In this document: in pieces, positions 32,783 through 44,440 of the stretch
Position numbering within the stretch: position 1 is the first letter of the stretch
Layout of the letters: each line of letters opens with the position of its first letter
Assembly: GCA_030247885.1 (NCBI GenBank)
Contig: JAPDRO010000017.1
Span: 124,001-188,000 of the forward strand
Source: Taxawa tesnikishii (nom. ined.)
Taxonomy: Eukaryota; Ascomycota; Dothideomycetes; Dothideales
Length of the DNA: 64,000 nt
Reading direction: 5' to 3'
The notes under the pieces: model-generated
Database searches by the model: none
What the model was told of the DNA's origin: nothing
The model's input: the letters and a program-made list of their open reading frames with translations, nothing else
Position numbers and translations under genes: made by a program

Positions 32783-35191
32783 ATGAGCAACGGCACCCTG
32801 GACCACGGCAACCCTACGAACAGGCTGGTGAGCGGTGACATATACAATGCATCCTCAGTGGCAGACATCCGCGCGACTCTCTCCCAACTCGGCGAGCGGG
32901 AAGCGTCCATAACCTCCCGTCTCGATGCACTGTTGGCCTCTCAGAAAGATCTCTCGCCAATTGACCCGCCTGGACCTCGCTAGAGCACATCTGGGATCAC
33001 AGGTCGTCTCCACACGGTCGATCAGCAATGGCATGCTCTCGTCTGCCGCCTCGACAGCCCACCGCATCTCTGGAGCCGTGAAGAAATTGGATCGGGAACA
33101 GGCCGCGGTCAAGGCTACATTGGAGGTTGTAGAACAGGTCGCGGAGCTCAAAGCATGCGTGCTGGGTGTCACTGGATCTATGGGTGCGCCTCAGGATTGG
33201 GAGACGGCAGCTTCGTACCTCCACCGAGCTTCAAAGATTCCGGATGAAGTTGTAGATGGTGCTTTTTCAGAAGAGATCGTCCCTACAGCCGAAGTACCGG
33301 ACCCTCCACGGACAACGCTGAACGCTGCTGCTGAGAGTTTGTGCGGGTTATTCCTCCGGGAATTCGAGAAGGCTGTGAAAGAAGGAGACGGCGCGCGTGT
33401 TACACGGTTCTTCAAGCTCTTCCCACTTATTGGCAGGAGCGAAGTTGGTCTGGACGCATATGGGCGCTATGTGTGTGGAGGCGTGGCAGCAAGAGCTAGG
33501 AATAATCTGAACGCATCGCAGCGCAAGGAGGGCATGTTCTATGCCAATGCCCTGACCCGGCTGTTCGAGCATATTGCACAGATTGTCGACGGCCATGAGC
33601 CGTTGGTGGAAAGGCATTATGGGCCAGGCATGATGGGCAAGGTCATTGAAAGATTGCAAATGGAGGCGGATGTTCAGGGCGGAATAATCCTGGATACGTG
33701 GGCAGACGACCGCAACATCAACAGAAAGATGACGGATGTCAAGTCCTATGCCTTCTCATTCCTGGTGCAGAGTTTCCTGCCCTCACAAAAGGGACCGATG
33801 AGGTCGGGTTCGCCAGCGCAACGGGACTCAGGTTCAGGCCGACCAAGCGAAGACGAGGGCGTGAACATGAAGGAGATTGATGGCTTGCTCAGCGAGACTG
33901 CTATGATGCTGAGTCGATGGTCGCTTTATGCTAGGTTCATTGCCTCGAAGATCAGTGTCAGTGATTTCGTTTGGCTTCGGCTGGCACAGACTAACATCGC
34001 ACAGCCTGCTACTGATTCGAATCAGAACCACTTGTCTGTCCCACCTCTGGTATCCAACAGCAATCTGCAAAGAAAGTCTCGGACTTGCTCACCGATCCCT
34101 TCAACACCATGACTACGTTCTTTTTCCGAAGATCCGTGGAGAAGTCCTTCCAAATCGACGAACCACCTTCCGACCTGACCCTGAACCCGAACAAACCGCT
34201 CGGTTCCAGTCCGCCATTTATCACATCTGCAGTAGACGATGTCATGTATATCGTCAACCAGGTCGTTCAACGAACCCTCGCGACCTCTCAACGCACCGTC
34301 ATAGCCAGCGTTATGCCCGCTCTAGGTCGTGTCCTAGGCTCTGATTTCTTCGGCATGATCCAGCGGAAAATGCGCGACGAGAGCTACCCAAAAGCTGCTA
34401 TTCAAGGTGCACTGCCTCCTGAGAGTGTCATTATCTCCTTTCTGGTACTCATCAACAATCTGGATGTTTCAACGGACTACGTACGCCGCATCGTAACAAC
34501 CAACATTGGCAGTCCAGCAGCTGGGGCGCAGAATGGGTACGCGCAAGGCCCGCCGGTCACTGAGCTTTTCCCATTCGGCCACGACTCCGTTTTCGTGGAG
34601 AACGCCCTCAAGACTCTTCTGAGCAGCTTCGAGAGCAAGACGACGGATCTGATTAACGAGGCGATCGAAGTCATGCTGAAGCAAGTCATGCGTCCCAGAT
34701 TAAGACCTGTCTTGATTGAGACGTTCCGTGATGTGGAATACATCGTATCCGGAAACGAGCGTTCTGATGAAACCGAAGACTCAGAAGATCTTGTCGCCCA
34801 GCGCTTCGAGCGCGGCTGGATGGCCTTCACCCTTCCCCTCAAGCGCATCCTCACTGACAAGAACTACGACCGTCTCATCACCGTGACTACTTCCTATCTG
34901 TCTAAAGCGGTGGAGAAACGTATCTGGAATTACTACGGTCGGGTCAACGAGCTGGGCGCTGTGCGCATGGAGCGCGATATATCCGGGATCGTGAATGCGG
35001 CAGTCAGGGGTGGAAGATACGGACTGCGTGATACGTTCGCAAGATGCATTCAGATGACTCTGATCATTAACATGGATGATGAGGAGTGGGAGGAGCTGGC
35101 CAGTGGCGGGGAGCAGCAGCAGGGGATTCTGTGGCAGTTGGACGCGAGTGAGAGGGCTAGGACAAGGGCGATTGTCAAGGATCGAGCATGA
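32783..35191 (+). CDS. COG4: Conserved oligomeric Golgi complex subunit 4
   Basis: Tethering-complex subunit for retrograde transport within the Golgi. Exons are 32783-33956 and 34005-35191; about 787 residues after correction. Recognisable blocks include SNGMLSSAASTAHRISGAVKKLD, VLGVTGSMGAPQDWETAA, FFKLFPLIGR, DPFNTMTTFFFRRSVEKSFQ and FITSAVDDVMYIVNQVVQR. Two frame breaks: a two-base loss near 32951-32956, between QKDLS and RQLTRLDLARAHLG, and a one-base loss in the A3 run at 34069-34071, between SNSNLQ and KKVSDLL. Both sides of each break match the family, so sequence error is the simplest reading for this usually essential complex. Confidence 0.94.
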
Positions 35192-35499
35192 GGAAAGGCA
35201 GCTTGAAACGACTACTGTAGCACTGGATTCTGTGTTTTCGTCTCATCATGACTCGATTCGCTTGTTAATAGTCGGTTGGCCACTTCCTAGCACGGAGATG
35301 CCTCTCTGAGTGCGTGCTCAGCAAACAATCGTCATGCGGGGCCGCTGCGTTTGACCTTTCGTCTTGCATCCACCTGACTGTTCGAACGTTACTATATCCC
35401 ATCCCTCCGCCGTACCTAGCAAACTACCTGTAGAAAGACCAAGGCAAATACCACCGGTCAACTCGTGCAATCGAGACAAATTTGAACAGAAAACAAGGG
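35192..35499. other. Intergenic region between COG4 and the next gene
   Basis: 308 bases containing the COG4 3' region and the promoter of the downstream gene. Nothing else seen. Confidence 0.55.
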
Positions 35500-36355
35500 A
35501 TGACCACGCCACCCACTCTCCTCGCCTTGCCTCGCGAACTCCGCAATCTCATCTATCTCGCGATACTGGACTCGGAATCCAGCATTCCCGATTCGAACAC
35601 TGCCGTCCCGCATCGTCTCCGCACCGAGAAACCCGTATCCTCCGGCGCCCACAGAACAGGACCCCGCAATGCAACCTACTGGCTCGTACCCCTCGTCCGG
35701 GTTGGGCCAACCTGTTGCTCGTCTGCAAGACCGTCTCTGCCGAACTACGCGGTCTACTCGAGAGCGGAACGCTGAGCCAGCACAAAGGCTGCACGACGTA
35801 CCATGCATGCCTGAGCGTCGTAGGTCATCAGATGACGGTCGAATGGCTAAAGCTCCCCGTCCCAGTGGACAAAGCGAAGCACTTGGACGTGACGATGGAC
35901 TTCACCTCGGCATCGAATAGAGGGTGGTGGGGCGACGGTGGACCGGACTCTCTCACGCGCATGCTGTGGGAGCCGTTCAACATGTTCGTGCATCGGGGTC
36001 CGGATTTCAGCGGCAAGAGGCTGGAGAAGCCGCTGCAGCTGGAGTCGATGAATGTGCGGTTTATCACCCGGGATGAGGAAGATGAAGAGCAGAGAATTCG
36101 CTCGAAGGACCGAAACAGCCAAACGGCTGCCATGTTCCTGTCGAGTCCGGTTATGGCAGCGCTGATGCGGGGATATGTAAGGACTCTACGTGTGGAGTGT
36201 AAAGGGCTGGAATCGAGTGGGCGGCCGGTCGACATCACCCTAGCCCCTCATGAGGGGGTTTAGAGATTGAAGGAATGGAGCGTCCGTTAAGAGAATGGGC
36301 AGCGTATGGGTTCTATTGGAAGCCGATGGTTGTGGCGGTTCCGTCGAAGAAGTAG
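35500..36355 (+). CDS. F-box-like fungal protein of unknown function
   Basis: Starts MTTPPTLLALPRELRNLIYLAIL, the short LPxELRNxIY helix pair seen in hundreds of fungal F-box-like proteins. The core GWANLLLVCKTVSAELRGLLESG matches the usual second block. The rest has no motif I know. Two single-base losses break it: G3 at 35699-35701, just before GWANLLL, and G5 at 36254-36258. The second gives an early TAG (36261-36263); restoring one G extends the protein by about 30 residues to VVAVPSKK and a stop at 36353-36355, about 285 residues in all. Partner proteins are unknown. Confidence 0.75.
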
Positions 36356-37513
36356 GGGAGAGCCTGACAGTACCTTTTCTGTCTTGTAGTACAGAATGAC
36401 GACAAGATAAACTCTACGACAGTGCGGGTCCGCGAATGCTGCGGACCGGCTACATTCCACGGTCTTCTAGGTCTGTATTTGGACATACACTCCCTCCGGA
36501 TAGTTACTGCCTTTCGATAGCAAACTTCAGGAGATGCGGAGGGGTGAGAAAATCAAGACGAGATAGGATGTTACGGGGCCGGTAGATGTTTCCGGCCGGC
36601 TAAGTGTCGCCTGCTGTGGTTTGCGTCTTGTCCATCCGCCTTTCTGGAAACAGGCCTCTGACTTCTCATAGCACACTTTCTGAGTGTGAGATACGTGAAG
36701 AAAGCGTCAAAAGGTCCACTTCTCACAGGCTAGCAAACGCTTTGGACCAGCTAACGGCTGATGATCATATCCACGAGTGTACGGAGCTGCGTTACTGGCC
36801 AAGTTCTTGCCTGTTACCGGTAGATCTTGGAATCTTGGAATTGATTCAGAGAGTGTAGCAAGAGATTCCAATACGGAGGCCCGCGGATAACTCCCGGCCA
36901 GCGGTTATTCATCTGTCAGAGTTCTCGGTGGACGTGGGCACACTTCCAACTAGTCGCTTGCATTGTGATGGCAAACTCTAGGTGTTGAGGAACAGACGAA
37001 GAGGAATAGATGCAGGTTCACATCCCGAGCGCCTAGATACAAGTTAAAAGAAGTTCCACTTGTCATTAGAAACATCGTAAGTCGTACAGTACGTCATATC
37101 ACGACCGGATAAAGCACTGCCTTGTAACAGTATATTGTGAGAACTAAGAAGGGTTGATGGAATGTGGAAAGCCATTTACTATTGAGCGACCGTAATCCTG
37201 CAGGACAATCTCTAGCAGAAGCAGCACCTATCGTACGACAAGCGCGGGAACAACACGCAGATCACGCTAGAGATGACAGAAGTTGCTGTGCGTAAGAGGG
37301 AGATACTAGGAGTACTACTCGACAAGTACAGAAATACATACAGATCACACCAAGCGCGGTAAAGATTGCAGCGCAGGATGGCAAGGATTCCCTGGTACTG
37401 CTGTTCGACAGGCGAGGAAGCGATGTACAGACTATGGTTGCTGCTAAGGCTGCAGTCGGGCATTGTTAGGATTCCATACTTGCTATCAGGCGTCATTCCG
37501 CGTTGGCAAGGCC
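36356..37513. other. Intergenic region, relatively AT-rich
   Basis: About 1.16 kb with only short ORFs (the longest about 90 codons) and no family resemblance. It contains the 3' region of the Zn2Cys6 gene. Confidence 0.6.
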
Positions 37514-39148
37514 TTATTTGATATGCGTAAACGACGTAACGGCAAAGATCATCATCCCAAGCTCATCCGCCTGCGCAAGCCACCTGTCAAGCCTCATCTG
37601 CGCATCCGCATCCCTCGGTCGCCTCCACAGCTCCTCGAGTCTAAACGCACTGCGGTCCCATTCGCTGACATGCGTGTTGTAGATCCTCCACCATGATGCT
37701 CCTGGAGCCTCCCATAGAGCCTTACTACAAGTCATGGGCAGTGACGCCAACTCATCGCCCAGAATGGGGATACGCAGCTGAAGGCGTTGACGATGTCGTC
37801 GAGCATGTACATAACGAAGAGGGTTCGACGTTTGGCTTCTGCCAGAGCCCAGGTTTTGTGCGGGAGTGCAAGGCTGCCGGCACAGACGAGGCCCGTACGC
37901 GCGATGTCGAAGGCAAAGTCTTGGAGGTTGAGCATGGTAACTTGGCTGATGGCGGGCATTTGGCTCGGAGTCAACAGCAGGACTACATACAGGATGTAGG
38001 CCTGAAAAGCGACAAGCAAGTCATATTGGCCGTAGGAGTGTTTCTGCTCACGGCGGTCAGCCTTCGTCCGTTGAGCTCAATGCTCTCAAAACGTGGTCGA
38101 GCTGTCTGACTGTCAGCGAATAGACGTGTCCCTCACCTGGTTGAATAACCTATCCATCTCCCTAACCGTCGTCTCCCGTACAATCGTCGAGCCACCTTCA
38201 GGTTGGCCTTCCCACATCCGCGCAATGCTTGCACAGTTGGCGAGAGCGGTCGGTAGTGTCTTGTGATTGAGCTGAAGCGAATGGATAAAAGGCGGGAGTT
38301 CACCTTTCGTAAGAACTCCCGGATAAGTCTTCAGGATGTTGTGAATGAAGAACGTTGTGCCAGGTGCCAATGCTTTAGGCTGCTGGTCTGGACGAGGTAT
38401 GAAACTCTCCAGCCATCTGTTGCGGACCCGGTCGGCATCGACTGTGCATATGAGATCTACTTCCTGAGATGCTTGCTCAATATCCTGGACGCATTGTTAG
38501 TCAAGGGCAATACGAGAGCATCGGCAACCGAGGGATTGATAGACGCAGGTGCGTTCAACAGGTCCTGAGTCCAGACTGTTTAGCCAAGTGGCAGTCTACA
38601 AGACCGTCAATTGCCCTGATGCAGGCAAGGCTGCATACGACAGACCATGCAACAAGCAGTTGTCTGTTATGCTAGGAGTTTCTGAGGACAATGGCTAAGA
38701 AGGTAGTAGAGGGACCAACCGAAGTGTCGTCGCGGACCTCCGACGCTGGCCCCGAAGGTTGCCCGGCCGCAGCTTCGTCCGAATTTAACGTGCGTGGATT
38801 TGGTACACCAGACAGGTTGATGGACGTGGAATGCGTCTCGAATTGATGGCCCGGCATCAAAGAAGCATCCCTGTTATTAACATCTGCCAGAGCAGCAGAT
38901 AGATCAGCAGTAGCTTGTCGCTCTGAAGTGTTCTGATCCGCGTTCGGGTTTGGCGGCAAGCTACCCGTGGGCTCAGAGTAAGTATCCTGCTCCTCTGTTG
39001 AGGCCGCGCTCTTTCCCGCGTTGCCATATTCGCACTCAATACCACGAGAGGTACATCGTGAGCAGGTGGGTTTCCTATGATCGCATCGAACTTTTGCCCC
39101 GAAGCACTGCAGACAGGCTTTCCTGCGTGGCGTCCTTGACGGAGCCAT
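37514..39148 (-). CDS. Zn2Cys6 (Gal4-type) transcription factor
   Basis: The start ATG at 39148 gives MAPSRTPRRKACLQCFG; the zinc cluster has spacing Cys-2-Cys-6-Cys-6-Cys-2-Cys-6-Cys (residues 12-36), a fungal DNA-binding domain. Later blocks match the C-terminal half of such factors: RWLESFIPRPDQQPKALAP, LPPFIHSLQL, LANCASIARMWEGQ, LLVAFQAYILYVVLL, EAKRRTLFVMYMLDD, DELASLPMTCSKALWEAP and FGMM-like GMMIFAVTSFTH. One intron is clear (38136 to 38047 or 38044). The structure between about 38380 and 38720 is uncertain; at least one more intron or error lies there. One base is missing near 37771-37776. Its divergent neighbour is a drug-type transporter, a common regulator-target layout. Confidence 0.85.
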
Positions 39149-39605
39149 GCCTAAAATTGAGGATAACAAATTCTCAGGGACTTAGTAACTTGTACCAATG
39201 GCAGCGGGTTCCACAACTGGAGACTTTCTCGTCAAGTCCACGCGGGCGGAAGCAGCAAAGGAGCCCACCGCAAGCAGGTCTTTGAACGCCACACGATTGT
39301 TCTGCTAATCTTCACGGCTAGTGCTCTCCTCTTCAGCTGCTCGACACGTGATGTCTGAGTCGAGAATACTAACTTGTTTGCGCTTGAATCTGAAACGAGA
39401 TGGTAGATGCTGTCGTCGGTGTTGTCGGTGAAGGCGTGAACGACCGGTGCTGGAACTCCGAAAAGCTGTCGGTTCTCCGAAAGCTTGGCATCGGTGTATC
39501 GATGTACAGAAACCAACAATCTACATAAAATAAAGGTGAGTTCTTTTCCTGTATCAACTCTGTGTTAACAACTACAAACCTTTTTCTGCTTTACTACAAA
39601 CTATC
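39149..39605. promoter_or_regulatory. Divergent promoter region of the Zn2Cys6 factor and the QDR-like transporter
   Basis: 457 bases between outward-facing starts. A shared control region is likely from the layout. I could not identify a CGG-type inverted site with confidence. Confidence 0.55.
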
Positions 39606-41072
39606 ATGCAAGAAAAAGAAACGCGTACGACAGGGCCATCGCCCACCGCCTCTGCAACCTCAGAAAATGCATCACCGCCTTTACCCATGACCATCTACAC
39701 CAAACCGCAGAGGATTCTGATCGTCATTCTCGTCTCCCTCTTCGCTACACTCTCAGGTTTCGCTTCAAACATCTACCTCTCCTCCATTCCGTCCATCGCT
39801 ACGGATCTCTCCGTTTCCATCGAAGCAATCAACCTCACCGTCACTGGGTACATGATCTTCCAAGCGTTGACGCCCACATTCTGGGGCGCCTTGTCCGATT
39901 CCCAAGGGCGGCGGATCGTGTACATCTGTACGCTGACAATCTACCTCGGCGCCTGTATCGGACTCGCTTTGACTAAGACCTACGCCCAACTGCTCGTTCT
40001 CCGTTGTCTCCAAAGCAGTGGCAGCGCGAGCACGATCGCCATGGGCGCTGGCGTTATCGGAGACATCTCGAGTCGCGAGGAAAGGGGTGGATACATGGGG
40101 TACTTTCAAGCCGGATTATTGCTTCCAGTCGCCGTAGGACCGCTTGTTGGAGGCGCGCTGCAGAACGCTCTGGGCTGGCATGCTGTGTTCTGGTTCCTGA
40201 CAGTTTACGGTGCTGTCTGTCTCCTTCTGCTCATCGTCCTGCTTCCGGAAACACTCAAGTCGCTCGTTGGAGACGGATCCGTCCCTTTGAAGGGCGTATG
40301 GACGAGATCGTTGCTCGGTGCTGTTCAGCAGCGTCGCCTCAAGCGGATGAAGCCCTCTGCAGACCACGAAGCCCAAGTCGAAACCACCAAAGCACCTCCG
40401 GGCAAGCGACTCGATCTCCTTGGGCCTTTCCGGATCCTTCTGTCATATGAGGCCGCCATTGCCATCTTCTTCATCGGCATCCATTACACCGTCTGGCAGA
40501 TGGTCCTCACAATCCTGCCAACGCTCTTCGAGTCCACATACCGCCTGAGCAGTCTTCAGACCGGACTGGTCTACATCGCAAACGGTGCAGGCTGCATCAT
40601 AGGCACTGCACTTACAGGCAAGATCCTCGATGCCGACTACCGGCGCATCAAAGTCCGCTACACGGATGACCCGTCAGCGTTCCCACTGAAGTCCGCACGT
40701 CTGCGACTCATTTGGGTCTATGCTCCCATGCAATGCGCCGCTGTACTGGTGTTTGGCTGGACCTTGGACAAGGGTGTGAGTATGGCGGTGCCCATCGTCT
40801 GTTTGTTCTTCCTGGGATGGACAGCGATCTCCATCCAAAGTATCGTTTCGACCTTTTTGGTGGATGTTTATACCGAGAAGAGCGCCTCTGCCATGGCGGC
40901 CTTGAATCTTGTTAGATGCCTGCTAGGCGCGGCCGGGACTGCTGCAGTGGCTCCTTGCGTGGGTGCAATGAACGTTGGATGGACGATGACGTTGTTGGCC
41001 GGGGTCATGGTAGTTGGTATGGGGTTGATTGGGTTGTTGTTGTATGTGCCTTCGAGGCGGAATGCGTTCTAA
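39606..41072 (+). CDS. MFS drug:H+ antiporter, DHA1 family, QDR-like
   Basis: Single exon, 488 residues, frame intact. A polar N-terminus of about 33 residues precedes KPQRILIVILVSLFATLSGFA and about 12 hydrophobic segments. Motif A appears as GALSDSQGRRIVY after helix 2 and motif C as VAVGPLVGG in helix 5, the antiporter signature. NIYLSSIPSIATDLSVS and SSREERGGYMGYFQAGLLL are typical of the quinidine-resistance/AQR1 group at the plasma membrane. Members export drugs, weak acids or polyamines; the cargo here is unknown. Probably controlled by the divergent Zn2Cys6 factor (inference from position). Confidence 0.93.
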   Translation: MQEKETRTTGPSPTASATSENASPPLPMTIYTKPQRILIVILVSLFATLSGFASNIYLSSIPSIATDLSVSIEAINLTVTGYMIFQALTPTFWGALSDSQGRRIVYICTLTIYLGACIGLALTKTYAQLLVLRCLQSSGSASTIAMGAGVIGDISSREERGGYMGYFQAGLLLPVAVGPLVGGALQNALGWHAVFWFLTVYGAVCLLLLIVLLPETLKSLVGDGSVPLKGVWTRSLLGAVQQRRLKRMKPSADHEAQVETTKAPPGKRLDLLGPFRILLSYEAAIAIFFIGIHYTVWQMVLTILPTLFESTYRLSSLQTGLVYIANGAGCIIGTALTGKILDADYRRIKVRYTDDPSAFPLKSARLRLIWVYAPMQCAAVLVFGWTLDKGVSMAVPIVCLFFLGWTAISIQSIVSTFLVDVYTEKSASAMAALNLVRCLLGAAGTAAVAPCVGAMNVGWTMTLLAGVMVVGMGLIGLLLYVPSRRNAF

Positions 41073-41610
41073 TAGATCCTAGCAAGTATACAACATGAAG
41101 TGCCACCAAATCGTACTCTGCTTGTTACGTCCTTTTCATTGTTGAGAAGCATGAAGAGAGCGGGATCTCCACAATAGCCATACTTGTTCTTGTCTTGATC
41201 GCGTGATTCCATATCCGTCTGTTGCTGCCAAAGGTCCCACCTCTACGAAGGCACCCGCTGTATGGCCAGCCGATGTTCAATCCCGACAGCTAAGCCACAA
41301 AGTGAAGAGAGCTACATTTCCCAAGTAGTTACGTACTCAGCATGCGTGTCGTGGCGTGGCTTGTAGGACAGAGAGTCTAGATGCACGTGCTTTTCACATG
41401 CTCAGCTGAAGCCTGAATCAAGCTTTCCGTCCCACCATTCCGCAAGACCCTGTATGATCGTCACAACCATCGTTTCAAGAGAGCTCCTCGCACCACTTCC
41501 ACGAGCAAACCACTGTCCAGTGTTTGCCAGAAATTTGCGGGAAGACCTCCTTCGTTAGCTTTTTCCTTTGCTCAGCATACTTGGCGCGATCCCGACTACA
41601 TTATCACGAC
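41073..41610. other. Intergenic region
   Basis: 538 bases holding the transporter 3' region and the promoter of the next gene. No motif recognised. Confidence 0.55.
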
Positions 41611-42198
41611 ATGGGCGCGCTTCGCAACCTCATCCCACTGGCCATCCTGTTTGCGATTGTAGGCGCGGGCGCATACATTGGCTACCATGTTCGTTTTATC
41701 GCTCCATATATGGGCGCGCGCTCTTTTACATTGTTGAACGGGCCCAAGATCTTGAGTGAGGGCTGGAATTGCTGCTAACACTGCCTTGCAGATCTACCTA
41801 TGGAGCAATGAGATGGCCGATCGCGGAAAAAGAACCTGGAGAAGAGGAATGTTTCCTTCTCAAAGGACGGCGGCATGAGGGTCGGCGTGAAAGGGATGAA
41901 GGAAGAAGATTACGCAGATAAGACACAAGAGTATGTTGGCTGCTAGGAGCTCCAGTGCGTTCAGCACGTGAACCTTACGCAAGCGATGAGACGGCATCCT
42001 TGAGGCTATGTTCCCTGCATAGGACACAACTGACACAGCTCGCATAGCTACCTTGTCAAAGCATGGAATTACTCCTCATTGCCGGCCTACAAGTCACGGC
42101 TCTGGAACAAGGAAGAGCAAGTGCGACAGAAAGCAGAGGCCAAGAACCGCAAGAAGTACGGGTTGGTAGTGTGTCGTGTGCCCATGGGCGCATACTGA
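41611..42198 (+). CDS. Small single-pass membrane protein of unknown function
   Basis: Exons are 41611-41688, 41792-41930 and 42039-42198; about 125 residues. It starts MGALRNLIPLAILFAIVG, one transmembrane helix close to the N-terminus, then IYLWSNEMADRGKKNLEKRN, a charged stretch MKEEDYADKTQ, and KAWNYSSLPAYKSRLWNKEEQ. I have the impression of a conserved uncharacterised ascomycete protein, but I know no function. One A is missing in the A5 run at 41827-41831. The end is uncertain: after RKKYGL the frame stops at 42196-42198, or a further intron starts near GTAGTG and extends the gene. Confidence 0.7.
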
Positions 42199-44440
42199 TC
42201 GTGATTAGTTCATCCCCTGCAGTGCGTCCCGCGTCTGCTAGATCCACATCGGGCGCACCAGATGTCAACGTTCCTAGGGAGACGAGAGCGAGCCGGTCAC
42301 GGTCCTCAGGCCCCGGTGCCTTTCCAGACGATTAGGCGTTTAGTCTTCGCGCAAGGTTAGGAGGGTGAGGAATCAAGGGAGTCGCTGGACTATTGGGGAG
42401 TGATAGGTGTCGGCCGTGCGAAAAGCTCGCATCATACAGTCACGGCCTAGTACGGGAAGTGAAATGAGGAGGTCTCGCAAGCGCAAGAAAGCTTGATTCA
42501 TGGACGATGTCCATAAGTCATCTCTCGCTTCAGCTTACTTAATGGTTGATGAAGAGCGTTTGACGGATGGGTACTTCCTTGCGTTACAGGGATCGGCATG
42601 TTAGGATTGGACTGGTCTCCGAAGTAGCACAGAAACCGGACATGCACGGCGAGCAGGCATTGGACAGTTCGCGGCCGTTATAAACGGTTCAGGTACATGA
42701 AGTCTCTCTCCTTTTCGTTCAAGCGAGGTATAGCCATTATATACATCTGCCGGCGTTCTGAGAAGACAAAACGCTCGCGGAAACCCCCGCAAATGCCGAG
42801 GTCTGTTATCTAGACATAGACTGGATTTACTCAAAATGGCAAATGGTGAACGTTTGACCTGCATCGCCGCGAAGCCTGAGACTATGGGAATCTCCACTCA
42901 GCACTTAGCTAGATGATGTGGATACGTCAACCGCTGTCCGACTTCAGCCAAAGCCATCGATGTCTATTAGACTGCCTCGGCGTGATGTGATGGAGTGACG
43001 GTATCTCTCGGGTGTTATCATGATTTGAAGGAATACCAAGCTTCTGTACGGACAGCAAATCCGGTGTCGCGTGGGACAAACTTTGGCGCAGGTGAGCCGA
43101 GCCTAGATTTATGCTTATTCGGCAACTGAATCAAGTCAAGTCAAGCGTCCTGCATGGGTCATCTCCATCGGAAGCTGGAAGCTGTTAAAGCCGACGGCGG
43201 CACGCATCGGTCGAGCCGGCGCACCTTTCGGCCTCGTGGAAAACGGAAAACGTTGGGCTGTTGCAGTTGGTCTGAGAACCGACACGCGTCTCGGAGAAGC
43301 TTCGCAAGCGCACTTGTTGCAACTACAGGACATACTACGATTTGTGCTTGGGACGGCTTCCTCGCGCACTGCCTGCCACAAGAGGCACGAGTGCAAGGCT
43401 GCACCTTCGTAGGTAGGCAGTCGTACTTGGCTGGTGGAGAAGCTTACGTGGCCGCAGCACCACCAAAAACGATGCCACGGCTCCAGCAGCAGTCTTTCGA
43501 GCGGGTTTGACGAGAGTGCTTGACAAGTCCTCGATTTACTGCGCCGATAGCTTGGCGCCTTCTTGGGATATACCACACCAGGAGCTAGGCATATTGAATG
43601 CGGGTTAAGCTTATCACCATTTAAGGTAAACCTCGCTCCGCCATGCTGGGTGGCTTGTCAGACGCATACCGGGAAGGCCGCTGCGAGCTGAGCATAAGGG
43701 CATTTGTGCTATCCGTGTCCTGCCATTGCACAGATTGCGTTACGTACGCAAGCATAAATGGCACGCATGTGCGCAGCATGCGTGACCCTTGCATTGGTTC
43801 CCTCATTTGGGCGTTTTCCTAACAGGGCGAATACGGCTGGGCCGGTGTACATGGCGCGCCTTGGTAAGTGTCAGGCGGGACATAAGACGGCACAGTCACA
43901 GTCACAGTCAGTCAGTCAGTCAGTGTGAAACCTGTCCTCGGTTAGACGTCCACTGGCAATTGATTGCATTGGGTACGCAGGCAGGGATGAGAGCATTGGC
44001 GTCTGGCTAGAGCGCCTTGGCTGTACCTTTAAGTGTTAAGCGTATTTTCCTGGGGTCCTTGGCCTTGGCAGGTGAAGCGAATGATCGTCTAGATCGAACC
44101 ATGGCCTGATGATGGCGGGATCGGCGGTATGCTTGACGGAAGAAAGAAAGACGGCTTGCTGCGGCACTCAGTCAGAGGCGTGCCGTCTTGCATGCGTTGG
44201 CAGAACGTAGGCTTTATACTGTCTAACCTACAAGTGAGGTTTTGCATCGGTAGGCATGCGCACGGTCGGTTATTACTTGAGGCAGTGCTCGTCTCGAATT
44301 GCTTGCCGTTCTTTTAGACTTCTTTTGTGGCGCGCGTTAAGGTTAGGTTTGGGCCAAGCATTTTGAGAACCCATCGAAGAGAAAGCCAAGGGCCCGAAAT
44401 GCTAGTGTACTACAAGTAAGGTAGGCCTGCATTCCTCCGG
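42199..44440. other. Long intergenic region without a supported gene
   Basis: About 2.2 kb. ORFs are at most about 146 codons, overlap on both strands and match nothing. It holds a CAGT-type repeat at 43891-43924. No transposon ends or reverse-transcriptase or transposase pieces seen by eye. Confidence 0.6.
43891..43924. repeat. CACAGT/CAGT simple tandem repeat
   Basis: Three CACAGT-like units followed by about five CAGT units in non-coding DNA, with no further structure. Confidence 0.85.

Noticed and set aside
43891-43924. Direct repeats that might hint at a CRISPR-like array
   Set aside because: Units are 4-6 bases with no spacers; this is a microsatellite in a eukaryotic genome.
42199-44440. 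Possible transposon in the longest gene-free stretch
   Set aside because: No terminal repeats, target-site duplications, transposase or reverse-transcriptase motifs could be seen by eye. Young or non-coding elements cannot be excluded without a repeat library.
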